NCBI GenBank assembly: GCA_965202645.1
Contig: OZ241840.1
Span: 1,984,001-2,048,000, forward strand
Length of the DNA: 64,000 nucleotides
DNA from: JACOND01 sp965202645
GTDB taxonomy: Bacteria > Bdellovibrionota > Bdellovibrionia > Bdellovibrionales > UBA1609
Direction of reading: 5' to 3'
The notes under the pieces were generated by a model, which was given only the letters and a program-made list of their open reading frames with translations, did no database searches and was not told where the DNA came from. Position numbers and translations under genes: made by a program. Positions 18,801 through 26,002 of this stretch are shown here, piece after piece (within the stretch, counting starts at the first letter, position 1; each line of letters starts with the position of its first letter).

Positions 18801-19504
18801 CTCTCACAAAAAAAGAATTGAGCTTGTTAAAGCCTTACTACACCACAAAAGAGCTTTATCGTTGGAGAGGAAATCCTAAAAATAAAGAATGGGTAATATA
18901 CACAGATTCAAGTTTTAAAGATAAAAACAAAATAAAGGAGTATCCCAATATCAAAAAGCATTTGGATCAGTTTAAAAAAATCATCACTTCCGATAACAAG
19001 CCTTATGGCCTTCATAGAGCCAGAAAAGAATCTTTTTTCAAAGGCGAAAAAATTATAGCAGTCCGCAAATGCGCTGTTCCGACTTTTTCTTATATTGATT
19101 TTGACAGCTATGTTTCCGCAACATTTTATGTTATAAAAACCTCTCGGTTAAATTTAAAATATTTGACAGGCATTTTAAATTCCAAACTGATAGCCTTTTG
19201 GCTCAAGCATAAGGGAAAAATGCAAGGCTCAAATTACCAAATAGACAAAGAGCCTATTATGTCTATTCCCTTGGTAAGCCCTCCAAAAAGCAAACAACAG
19301 CCTCTTATCGATCTTGTTGATAAAATCCTCAACATGGGACAGTCAGACAGAGCCTCTGTCAGATCAAAAATAACTGACTATCTCCAAAATCCAGCCAAAC
19401 AAGCCCAAGTCCGGGAATATGAAAAGCAAATTGATCAGCTAGTTTATAAGCTTTACGGCTTAACCTCTGCCGAAATAAAAATCATAGAACAGGAAACAAA
19501 ATAA
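15824..19504 (+). CDS. Eco57I-class N6-adenine DNA methyltransferase (defence)
   Basis: The 1226-residue product has a helical N-terminal region, then the conserved KGTYYTPREIVHYMC (about residue 398), a SAM motif I DPAVGSGAF (about 551), YGVDIDPGAIEIAKLRLWLS, and the catalytic IANPPYV (about 746). A target-recognition-like C-terminal half follows (KPYYTTKELYRW, LTGILNSKLIAFWLKHKG). The lineage matches Eco57I/PglX-like methyltransferases of BREX, DISARM and type IIG systems. A hexapeptide repeat linker separates the helical region from motif I. The expected partner is the PLD-SNF2 helicase upstream. No nuclease motif is certain at the N-terminus. Together the two could mark self DNA and attack unmodified DNA. 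Confidence 0.88.
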   Translation: MNNIFKDSFNKERFAYFVKNLLNHYEEKKFIYKGNTIPKAFQDSVKTLQRIGQYKDPNGNIIDILIVQLERENILERARSKQRNFISWYLKSRGDILKDGAVAAFVAPNQIDWRLSFVKMEYKFDEKGKIKEEWTPARRYSFLVGENESSHTAQACLFPLLERDDRDPSLEDLEQAFSVQKVTKEFFEKYRELFYKLKDSLDKIIEKDKKIKADFESKNISSVDFAKKLLGQIVFLYFLQKKGWFGVKRGAEWGTGSKHFLRELFNRRGDIYKSQGSESSNNFFNDILEPLFYEALGQEKAQDYYSRFDCRIPFLNGGLFEPLGGYDWVNTEILLPDDLFSNNNKTKEGDAGNGILDVFDRYNFTVNEDEPLEKEVAIDPEMLGKVFENLLEVKDRKSKGTYYTPREIVHYMCQQSLINYLFSALSEQAPVSASQPVPASQPVPASQPVSASQPVSSSQPVSAFQPVSASQPAIPVKAEIQKADIEAFIKISDSSVEHDTIYQEKRLSETSEKKPKNKSYRGRYSRSRLPDKIKEHAPLIDEALANIKICDPAVGSGAFPVGMMNEIVRARTALTPFIKSPSNKRDSILSPSGKGTGAFPLDKWGKGDSRAPYSFKRHAIEYCLYGVDIDPGAIEIAKLRLWLSLVVDEEDREKVQPLPNLDYKMVCGNSLLGVEKDLFNVEQFNELEKLKPLYFNKTNSREKKQLKEQIDKLISQITSGHKAFDFEVYFSEVFHEKKGFDVVIANPPYVKEGVNKSVFDGLRKSPYYQGKMDIWHFFACKGIDISKPDSGLIAFIAQNNWVTSFGAKKMRNKVIADSQILNLIDFGDFKIFQAGIQTMIMLFQTSSLLKKYNFDYRRLEGKNLTAKNILSILNKEENPNAKYLNPEIVREKILNKKLTFSDSKIENILNKMISQAGFQLADKEVGKAIEYNIDHIKQKHIASLYLTDQEVAQGAVFPQDFVNKKSEAKLNKDQHKVGDGVFVLSDKEKNSLSLTKKELSLLKPYYTTKELYRWRGNPKNKEWVIYTDSSFKDKNKIKEYPNIKKHLDQFKKIITSDNKPYGLHRARKESFFKGEKIIAVRKCAVPTFSYIDFDSYVSATFYVIKTSRLNLKYLTGILNSKLIAFWLKHKGKMQGSNYQIDKEPIMSIPLVSPPKSKQQPLIDLVDKILNMGQSDRASVRSKITDYLQNPAKQAQVREYEKQIDQLVYKLYGLTSAEIKIIEQETK
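17101..17240 (+). repeat. 18-bp in-frame minisatellite in the methyltransferase gene
   Basis: About seven to eight copies of an 18-bp unit like CCTGTCTCTGCCTCTCAG encode QPVSAS-type hexapeptides. Copy-number changes keep the frame. Unit length and encoded style (Gln-x-Val-Ser) parallel the helicase minisatellite at 11515-11718, although the DNA differs. Confidence 0.95.
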
Positions 19505-19565
19505 AACTAAGCATTTATACAATGATAAAGAATATCAAAAAAATTAGAAAGAGGGAGATAGGCTA

Positions 19566-20330
19566 ATGTATGAAGAGAAAAATCATTCAATCGATAAAGA
19601 TTTTCATCAAAGACCTAAGTGGATACTTGCCACAATATTTATATTGTTAATTCAGGCATCTCCAAGTTTTAGTGATTTGTTTTTAGATTTTGTCCCATGT
19701 TGGAATAATTATAAAAAGTGGATAGAGTTATCTTTTATAGTAATCGGATTCTGTGTGTTCTATCGAATATATCAGAAAGACAAACAGAAACATCGTGACC
19801 GTGATAGAATGTCACTTGATGGAATTTCAGAAAATGAGCTTTTGAAAAAAAGCATTAAAAAATTTGAGTGGATACTGTGGAGAGAAAAGATATTCAAATA
19901 TTATCCTTTGAATATTATTACGCTTAGATTTATACCATTGCTTATTTGTCGGATTATTACTCTGTTCATAAATAAAAAATATAAATCTTATTTGTTTGAT
20001 TCTTTTTATTTTCCTACATATTGGAAGGAAGATAATTATGAGGAAGTCACGAAATACTTTTTTAAAAGCATGTTTAGAGTTTATATAGAAGCTCTAAAAC
20101 AAAGTTATGAGATAAAATTTGGAAGGAATTTTACACATATTGAAATAAGATGGAATGAAAAAAATAACAGATCTTTTGGAGAACCAAAAAATGAATTATA
20201 TGAAAAGATTTTTTCTGAAAATAATTTAGATCATATAAAAATATTTACATGGATTTTTCCATTTGGATTATATTGGAATTTAATAAGAGTAATAAAATCT
20301 CTTAAAAAAACACAAGGAGATATTTTGTGA
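19566..20330 (+). CDS. Membrane protein of unknown function in the defence island
   Basis: The 254-residue product has two hydrophobic segments near the N-terminus (about 18-40 and 54-67) and another around 115-135, then a basic soluble part. It is strongly AT-rich and Lys/Ile/Phe-rich, unlike the housekeeping genes. No family is recognised. A good site (GAGGGAGATAGG) precedes the ATG, 61 bp after the methyltransferase stop. A decayed copy of the methyltransferase 3' end lies downstream (20521-20576), so this gene seems to have been inserted between two copies of that end. It may be a membrane effector, by context only. Confidence 0.55.
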   Translation: MYEEKNHSIDKDFHQRPKWILATIFILLIQASPSFSDLFLDFVPCWNNYKKWIELSFIVIGFCVFYRIYQKDKQKHRDRDRMSLDGISENELLKKSIKKFEWILWREKIFKYYPLNIITLRFIPLLICRIITLFINKKYKSYLFDSFYFPTYWKEDNYEEVTKYFFKSMFRVYIEALKQSYEIKFGRNFTHIEIRWNEKNNRSFGEPKNELYEKIFSENNLDHIKIFTWIFPFGLYWNLIRVIKSLKKTQGDIL

Positions 20331-20520
20331 AATATAATCAAAAAAACTTATTGTTGAGTATCCATCCACATTGGCGGATAATCTTGTAAAATCGCCTCTC
20401 CGATAAACAAACCGGGGTTTTAGCTTTTTTCTCATTTGCTTAAGAGCAGTCATATTTATAATATCGGCTTTTCTCTCGTAAATTGTCAATTATTTTATTA
20501 AAAATTCATGTAATTCCTAA

Positions 20521-20576
20521 AAAACCCAGCCAAATAAGCCCAAGCCCGGGAATATGAAAGATAAATTGACCAGCTT
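20521..20576 (+). repeat. Relic copy of the methyltransferase 3' end
   Basis: The stretch with CCAGCCAAATAAGCCCAAGC and CGGGAATATGAAAG matches 19390-19443 inside the methyltransferase gene, with substitutions including a stop codon. It lies 1.1 kb downstream of the original, after the 254-residue gene. Confidence 0.85.
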
Positions 20577-20632
20577 CTTTGAGGGCTTTTCTGTGTCTGT
20601 TTGAGTTTGTGGCAGAGTGTTAAAAAGAGGGC

Positions 20633-20661
20633 TTGACATAGCTTGTCTGGCGGCTTTAAAC
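20633..20661 (+). promoter_or_regulatory. Possible sigma-70-type promoter for the NACHT gene
   Basis: TTGACA at 20633-20638 is separated by 17 bp from TTAAAC at 20656-20661, which gives a sensible start about 40 bp before the gene at 20707. The -35 is perfect but the -10 is weak. Confidence 0.35.
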
Positions 20662-20706
20662 TGGTTTTTTTGAAATAATACCCACTTTTAGGGGGCAATC
20701 CAGCGT

Positions 20707-23046
20707 ATGAAAAAACTAAACCTAAATCTTGGCACTAAAAGATATATATTACAGGAATATGAAAAAAAATCAGAAAAGGATTTTATGCAAGAAGTCTTGC
20801 TTCCCTTATTTGACAATATGGGATTTGAAACTAAATATACTCATGGCTCAAATGAAATGGGCAAAGATTTTATTTTAAAAAAGCGAAATGATTTTGGGGA
20901 CTATGATTTTACTGCTGTTATAGTAAAAAACGGGAATATTTCAAATACAAAAACAAGTAAAAATAAAAGCACTCTTGAAGAAGTTAGAAGGCAAATAAAT
21001 CAAGCGCTTAAAAATCCTTTAGACGAATTTGGCGCCAAAGGACGATTTCCTTCAAAAGCAATTGTTATCATTTCTGGACGAATGTCAAACTCCGCCCGCC
21101 ACGAGATTTCCCATAATCAAGAAGATTATTCATCAGAAAAGGTTGATTTTATTGAATCAGAAAAACTTATAACTTTATTAGATAAACATTATCCTGATTT
21201 TTTTCTTTTTACAATGCCAGCAGTGGCTAAATATTTATTTAATCTGTTAGATTATATAAAAACCATGACAAGCATAGATTCCCAATTTTCATCTTATATT
21301 GATAACTTGAACTTATATTGCAGAAAGGATATTAAAAACAATGATACATTTTCTTCTCCAAAGGAAAAGCCGGAAAATATTTTTTCACGAGGTAAAAATT
21401 ACTGGATACAAGGTGGAACAGGCTCTGGAAAAACACACACAATATATAAATTAGCTGAGAGATCATTACAATTATTAAAAAATAAATCAAGGAAAGATGC
21501 TAAAATAGAAAAAGAGAAATTTATACTTCCGGTTTATGTGCGCGCTCATAATATAAAATCTTCTGAGGCGGGAGATGATTTTCCTAAATTTCTTTTAAAT
21601 TTGATCAACAAATACTCTCAATTTGCTTCTTTAGATAATATTAAAAACTGGTTGAAAGAATATCATCTGCTTCTAGCTATTGATGATTTTGAACAAGAGC
21701 CTAATCAGAAAACCATTGATTTGATAATGGACTACAAAAGTCAACATTCTTTCTTATCTGTTGTCTTCCTTTCAAGGGAAATTGAAAAAAGCGGTTTTAA
21801 GTTTAAGTTGCCTATTGAGGTATGGAGGCTATTGGGCTTAAATTTGAATGGCGTAAAAAGCGCTCTTAAAGTAGCTATTCCTAAAGAAAATAAAAGAGCA
21901 TTAAATATCTATAATGATTTATTAAAAGAGGATATTCTTAAGAAAATACCTCGAACACCACTTGCTATCAATGCTTTAAGCCATGTTTTTTCAGAAAATA
22001 TAAAAACAACCCCCTCTAACACTTGGGAATTTTTTGATATGTTCTTTGAAATTGTTTTGGGGAGATGGGAAACCGGCAGAAACTTAGACAAACCTCTGGA
22101 TTATATTCAAGTTAGGCATTTTTTTGAGATTGTAGCTTTGGACATGGTTAAACAAGGTGTCCGCGCCATTCCCATTATGCTTTTAATCCCTCATGCAAAA
22201 CAAGTTCTTCAAAGTATAAATAATGATCAAATGAAGCCTGTTGATTTCATTAAAAAAGTTTCAAGCTTCGGTGAAGTTGCTACTATTAGAAATAATGAAT
22301 TTTTATTTACCCAAAAAACTTTTCAAGAGTTCCTTGCGGGGTGCGAATATGCAAATCATCATTGGGATGAAAAACATATTATAAATAAGATTATTGAGTT
22401 AAATTGGGAAGACTGTCTTATTTTTGCGGCAGGTAAAAAAAAGAGAGATCCAGAACTTTTATCTTCTCTAAATGCTATATCCGAAAAAAATCATAAGCAC
22501 CTTTTCTTTAAGATGAAAAATATTGCTCTTTTAGTTCAGGCGCTTTATCAAACAGATCGCTCAAAGAAAAAAGAAGCCCTGAATATTGGACTTCAAACAG
22601 CTGTTAAGCTCAGGGATAATGATATATTTGTTAAGGGAATGCAAACACTGTTCAATAATAAGGATGAGATATTTTTGTCTCTATTAGCTTTGGGTTTGTT
22701 TTCTTCTTTTTATGGCCGGAGCAGTCTTGCTCCTATATTACAGGATATATTTGAAAGTGAATCTTCAAACAGAAAAAAAGCGTTTCTCTTTTGCGCTTTC
22801 ATTGAAGAATTTTTGGAGAATTCAACTACAGAAGAGAGGGAGAAAATAATAGATTTATTGCCAAAAAGCGCAACTGACTCTGAAATCGTTGCTATTGCTC
22901 CTTACCTTGAAATAGAGGGAAATAGACTGAACGCGAACAAAATTAAAGAGTTAATAAAAAATAAAAAAATGCGCAAGTTCATAGACAAAGCTAAAGATAT
23001 TATTTCAAAATCTCTTCGGAATAGAAAAAGCAAATACATAAAATAA
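20707..23046 (+). CDS. STAND/NACHT NTPase with N-terminal restriction-endonuclease-like domain
   Basis: In the 779-residue product, residues 20-165 look like an Mrr-type PD-(D/E)xK domain: EKDFMQEVLLPLFDNMGFET, HGSNEMGKDFIL with the catalytic Asp, and the strand FTAVIVKNG, where the usual (E/Q)xK is IxK. A P-loop ATPase follows with Walker A GGTGSGKT (about 237-244), Walker B LLLAIDDFEQEP (about 322-333) and a helical NACHT-like region ending in FTQKTFQEFLAG (about 537). The C-terminal 230 residues are helical, as in repeat sensors. Such proteins resemble Avs/bNACHT anti-phage sensors, in which recognition of a phage protein triggers the effector nuclease. It is a lone gene with its own promoter-like sequence. 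Confidence 0.82.
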   Translation: MKKLNLNLGTKRYILQEYEKKSEKDFMQEVLLPLFDNMGFETKYTHGSNEMGKDFILKKRNDFGDYDFTAVIVKNGNISNTKTSKNKSTLEEVRRQINQALKNPLDEFGAKGRFPSKAIVIISGRMSNSARHEISHNQEDYSSEKVDFIESEKLITLLDKHYPDFFLFTMPAVAKYLFNLLDYIKTMTSIDSQFSSYIDNLNLYCRKDIKNNDTFSSPKEKPENIFSRGKNYWIQGGTGSGKTHTIYKLAERSLQLLKNKSRKDAKIEKEKFILPVYVRAHNIKSSEAGDDFPKFLLNLINKYSQFASLDNIKNWLKEYHLLLAIDDFEQEPNQKTIDLIMDYKSQHSFLSVVFLSREIEKSGFKFKLPIEVWRLLGLNLNGVKSALKVAIPKENKRALNIYNDLLKEDILKKIPRTPLAINALSHVFSENIKTTPSNTWEFFDMFFEIVLGRWETGRNLDKPLDYIQVRHFFEIVALDMVKQGVRAIPIMLLIPHAKQVLQSINNDQMKPVDFIKKVSSFGEVATIRNNEFLFTQKTFQEFLAGCEYANHHWDEKHIINKIIELNWEDCLIFAAGKKKRDPELLSSLNAISEKNHKHLFFKMKNIALLVQALYQTDRSKKKEALNIGLQTAVKLRDNDIFVKGMQTLFNNKDEIFLSLLALGLFSSFYGRSSLAPILQDIFESESSNRKKAFLFCAFIEEFLENSTTEEREKIIDLLPKSATDSEIVAIAPYLEIEGNRLNANKIKELIKNKKMRKFIDKAKDIISKSLRNRKSKYIK

Positions 23047-23053
23047 ACTTCTC

Positions 23054-23230
23054 ATAAAGCATGGGGTGGAACTTTCTGGAAAAATGATTCCTGTTGATTC
23101 CGTTTTTTATGCGACAACGTATATATTTACATTGACGCCAGCAACAACAATTATTGAAAATCATAAAGGAAAATTTTTTATAAAAATGTTTTACTCTTCT
23201 AGCATTCAACAGCCTGTTGGATTAAAATAA
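23054..23230 (+). pseudogene. C-terminal fragment of an unidentified gene
   Basis: A frame without a proper start reads LLIKHGVELSGKMIPVDSVF and continues for about 40 residues to a TAA near 23230. It looks coding but has no upstream part. The family is not recognised with any certainty. Confidence 0.35.
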
Positions 23231-23307
23231 AATTGTTATGATATTTATATAACTTTGTTTATAAGGTCAGTTTTCCTAAGCGGCTGAGAGAGGCAAAAAG
23301 GATAGAT

Positions 23308-23646
23308 ATGGCAGGGTTGTCAAGCATTGAATGGACAGAGGCGACTTGGAATCCTCTGACGGGCTGTGATAAAATCAGCCCTGGATGCAAAAACTGCTAT
23401 GCGGAAAGGCTGTCTTATCGCCTTCAAAAAATGGGGCAGCTCAATTACAGAAATGGCTTTCAGCTGACTTTGCATGAGCAGGCTCTGCATATTCCCTTCT
23501 TATGGGATAAGCCAAAAATGATTTTTGTCAATTCCATGAGTGATCTTTTTCATAAAGACAGTCCCTTGAGTTTTATTCAAGAGGTTTTTCAGGTAATGAA
23601 TGCCTGCCCGCAGGATAAGTTTCAGCTGTTAACTAAGCGGGCGTAG
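23308..23646 (+). CDS. Phage Gp37/Gp68-like (DUF5131) protein, N-terminal part
   Basis: The 112-residue piece begins with the family signature IEWTEATWNPLTGC, then the cysteine cluster C-x6-C-x2-C (CDKISPGCKNC) and PKMIFVNSMSDLFH. It ends at TAG 23644-23646 after LLTKRA, and the next frame continues in phase as RLEQIAG. In relatives the segment reads TKRxERL, so a GAG-to-TAG change is likely. The cysteine cluster suggests metal or Fe-S binding; the function is not established. The family is common on phages and islands. Confidence 0.75.
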   Translation: MAGLSSIEWTEATWNPLTGCDKISPGCKNCYAERLSYRLQKMGQLNYRNGFQLTLHEQALHIPFLWDKPKMIFVNSMSDLFHKDSPLSFIQEVFQVMNACPQDKFQLLTKRA

Positions 23647-23649
23647 CGT

Positions 23650-24015
23650 TTGGAGCAAATTGCCGGACAGCTGAATTGGACTCCCAATATATTGATGGGT
23701 GTCAGCGTGGAAAGCGCAAAATATAAATTTCGGATTGATCATCTTGTAAGAGCGCCGGCTCAAATTAAGTTTTTATCGCTTGAGCCTCTTTTAGAGCCTT
23801 TGCCCCGCCTTAAGCTTAAAGGCATTGATTGGGTGATAGCGGGGGGAGAGTCTGGGCCAAAAGCCAGACTGATGAAAAAGGAATGGGCGCTTTCCATTCG
23901 GGATCAATGTATTAAGAGGCAAGTCCCGTTCTTTTTTAAGCAATGGGGAGGGACACGAAAACATAAAACCGGACGCTTGCTGGACGGGCGAACATGGGAC
24001 GGCCTGCCAGCTTGA
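23650..24015 (+). CDS. Phage Gp37/Gp68-like (DUF5131) protein, C-terminal part
   Basis: This 121-residue continuation in the same frame after the TAG contains NILMGVSVE, IKFLSLEPLLEPL, DWVIAGGESGPKARLM and VPFFFKQWGG, all typical of the C-terminal half of the family. With the upstream part it makes a normal-length protein of about 235 residues. No good ribosome site precedes it, so it is probably the silent half of a nonsense-mutated gene unless the stop is read through. Confidence 0.7.
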   Translation: MEQIAGQLNWTPNILMGVSVESAKYKFRIDHLVRAPAQIKFLSLEPLLEPLPRLKLKGIDWVIAGGESGPKARLMKKEWALSIRDQCIKRQVPFFFKQWGGTRKHKTGRLLDGRTWDGLPA

Positions 24016-24088
24016 TCTGTTTTGGTGTGGCGCTGTAAGTCTTGTTCAAAACACAAGCTGGCAACTTGTTTTGTTTGGTATGGCGGCT

Positions 24089-24137
24089 TCGCCCTCATAT
24101 AACTCAAAAAAAGCCTGAAAAACAGGTTAAAAATAAG
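24089..24137 (+). repeat. 49-bp direct repeat, left of the Rpn module
   Basis: The sequence starting TCGCCCTCATATAACTCAAA recurs at 25873-25921 with one difference seen over 49 bp. The two copies bracket the Rpn gene and its tail copies. Similarity continues weakly for another 50 bp. Confidence 0.9.
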
Positions 24138-24425
24138 GTTGTTTGCCTCTCCCTTCAAAGAGTATCAATAAATCGACAGACAAAAAAATTTTTGTTCGGG
24201 CAAAGCAGCCGACTGAAGCTTTAAGACAATAATAGAGAGCAAGCAGCCAACAGATGAGATTCAAAGGAATAAAAAATAGCCTCCTATAGGGAGTTCATCC
24301 CACTCTAAAAATCGAGATTTGAGGTTGAGAAATAGATTTTTTTATTGTATTTTTATTTCAGCGGCTTTAAACTTGAAATTTACCCTTAATAAGGGCTTTT
24401 AAAAACAAACTATAAAAGGATTCTT

Positions 24426-25451
24426 ATGAAACATCACAAAAAGAGCAAATCTCAAGCCCAGAGGGAAAACAAATCTCAAATCCAGAGGGAAAAGCCAAAG
24501 CTTACCCACGATAACTTCTTCAAACTCTTCTACTCTGACCCAAAGCTTGCTAAAGAGCTGGTAAAGCTTATTTTTTCAAAAAAAGAGCTGAAAGCCTACA
24601 ACTTAAACAAACTGCAAATAGAAAAAGACACTTTTGAGGCCAAAAGAGCGGATCTTATCTATTCCCTCCCCTTTAAAGACCAGCCAAAAATAAAGGCAAA
24701 AATCTTTATTCTTTTAGAGCACAAAAGTTTTTATGATAAAAACATGCATAGCCAGCTTTTAGATTATCAGGTCTTAGGCCGAAAGCTCAGCATTCAGCAA
24801 ATAGGCTACGCTCAGCCCATAATCTCTTTGCTGTTTTATCACGGAGAACAGCCCCTAAAGTGGAAAAAATCCCTGCAAGAGGAGGATTTTGCGCCTTTTT
24901 TTTCCAAAATTCCTGTTGAATCCAGAAAAGATATGTTAAACTTCGGGCTAAGGATAATAAACACGCAAGACCCAAAAATCCAGAAAGCCCTTAAGGGCAA
25001 GAAGTTTAAGGGTTATAGTGTGATAAAGCTTTTATCTGAGATATGGAGTTTAAAGAGGAAGCCAACTCCCTTAAAAATAAGGGACGCTTATGCTGAGTTT
25101 GAGGAGATATTGAAGGATTTAAAGGGCAAGGAGAGAAAGACAGTAGAGTTAAGGATATTGGAGTATTTAAGAGATAATACAGGGTTAAATTCAAGGGTTT
25201 GGAAAAAGGCGGAGAAACTGCTTATAGAGGCAGGGACATTAAAAAAAGGAGGGCTTATGCAAGATGTTCGAGAAATTATCAAAGAGAAAGGACGCTGGGA
25301 AGGCCGGCAGGAAGGACGACAGGAAGGGCGGCAGGAACGGGATAAAGAAGTTGTCCTAAATATGCTGAAGAAAAAGCTGGATACTTCTTTGATCTCTGAA
25401 GTGACAGGTTTGTCTGAAAAAGCCATAAAAAAGCTGAAAAACGGCTCTTAA
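24426..25451 (+). CDS. Rpn-family recombination-promoting nuclease / putative transposase
   Basis: The 341-residue product follows the Rpn (YhgA-like) layout: FFKLFYSDPKLAKELVKLIF, the nuclease Asp in RADLIYSL, and ILLEHKSFYD with the catalytic E-x-K, that is, a PD-(D/E)xK core. After the helical middle comes a Gly/Arg/Gln repeat linker (GRQEGRQEGRQE) and a small C-terminal domain ending LDTSLISEVTGLSEKAIKKL. E. coli Rpn proteins are DNA nucleases with anti-phage activity and their genes also encode a short C-terminal protein from an internal start that blocks toxicity. The same layout is visible here (see 25257-25451). The module is bracketed by 49-bp direct repeats. Confidence 0.88.
   Translation: MKHHKKSKSQAQRENKSQIQREKPKLTHDNFFKLFYSDPKLAKELVKLIFSKKELKAYNLNKLQIEKDTFEAKRADLIYSLPFKDQPKIKAKIFILLEHKSFYDKNMHSQLLDYQVLGRKLSIQQIGYAQPIISLLFYHGEQPLKWKKSLQEEDFAPFFSKIPVESRKDMLNFGLRIINTQDPKIQKALKGKKFKGYSVIKLLSEIWSLKRKPTPLKIRDAYAEFEEILKDLKGKERKTVELRILEYLRDNTGLNSRVWKKAEKLLIEAGTLKKGGLMQDVREIIKEKGRWEGRQEGRQEGRQERDKEVVLNMLKKKLDTSLISEVTGLSEKAIKKLKNGS
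25257..25451 (+). CDS. Candidate intragenic antitoxin (RpnS-like) from an internal start
   Basis: Within the Rpn gene, codon 278 is an ATG preceded at 4-5 bp by AAAAAAAGGAGGG, a near-perfect Shine-Dalgarno sequence. It is in frame and would give a 64-residue protein, MQDVREIIKEKGRWEG onward, equal to the linker plus C-terminal domain. This matches the arrangement described for E. coli rpn genes, where the short product inhibits the full-length nuclease. Expression here is inference. The independent duplication of exactly this unit downstream supports its being a functional module. Confidence 0.6.
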   Translation: MQDVREIIKEKGRWEGRQEGRQEGRQERDKEVVLNMLKKKLDTSLISEVTGLSEKAIKKLKNGS

Positions 25452-25473
25452 ATTTCTGAGAATTGGACAAACT

Positions 25474-25644
25474 ATGCAGGATGTTAGAGAAATTATCAAA
25501 GAGAAAGGCCGCTGGTAAGGCCGACAGGAAGGCCGACAGGAGGTTGTCCTAAATATGTTGAAGAAAAAGCTGGATACTTCTTTGATCTCTGAAGTGACAG
25601 GTTTATCTGAAAAAGCCATAAAAAAGCTGAAAAACGGCTCTTAA
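25474..25644 (+). pseudogene. Second copy of the Rpn C-terminal module, nonsense-mutated
   Basis: The unit begins MQDVREIIKEKGRW and then meets TAA at 25516-25518 where the parent has GAA. The frame then continues to the same ending KKLKNGS. It lacks the AGGAGGG site of the other copies and has fewer linker repeats. It is a dead tandem copy. Confidence 0.85.
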
Positions 25645-25654
25645 AGGAGGGCTT

Positions 25655-25861
25655 ATGCAGGATGTGAGAGAAATTATCAAAGAGAAAGGCCGCTGGGAAG
25701 GCGAAAGAAAAGGCTTGAGAAAGGGCCGGCAGGAAGGGCGGCAGGAACGGGATAAAGAAGTTGTTCTAAATATGCTGAAGAAAAAGCTGGATACTTCTTT
25801 GATCTCTGAAGTGACAGGTTTGTCTGAAAAAGCCATAAAAAAGCTGAAAAACGGCTCTTAA
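25655..25861 (+). CDS. Free-standing copy of the Rpn C-terminal (antitoxin-like) module
   Basis: An intact 68-residue ORF is preceded by AAAGGAGGGCTT, so it has its own strong ribosome site. The sequence is MQDVREIIKEKGRWEG, a linker expanded differently (ERKGLRKGRQEGRQE), then the same C-terminal domain ending KKLKNGS as the nuclease gene. If the internal product of the parent gene is an antitoxin, this is a second, separately translated dose of it. It could also be a neutral leftover of 3'-end duplication, but the open frame and kept ribosome site argue for use. Confidence 0.7.
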   Translation: MQDVREIIKEKGRWEGERKGLRKGRQEGRQERDKEVVLNMLKKKLDTSLISEVTGLSEKAIKKLKNGS

Positions 25862-25872
25862 TGCCTCTTCAC

Positions 25873-25921
25873 TCGCCCTCATATAACTCAAAAAAAGCTT
25901 GAAAAACAGGTTAAAAATAAG
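25873..25921 (+). repeat. 49-bp direct repeat, right of the Rpn module
   Basis: Partner of 24089-24137. The pair could result from insertion or from unequal exchange around the Rpn module. Confidence 0.9.
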
Positions 25922-26002
25922 CTAAACGAAAACTTATTCCGCTCAAAAAGTGTCAACAAACCGACAGGCTGGATTAAAAGCCGGAATATCCCATTAAAAT
26001 TT

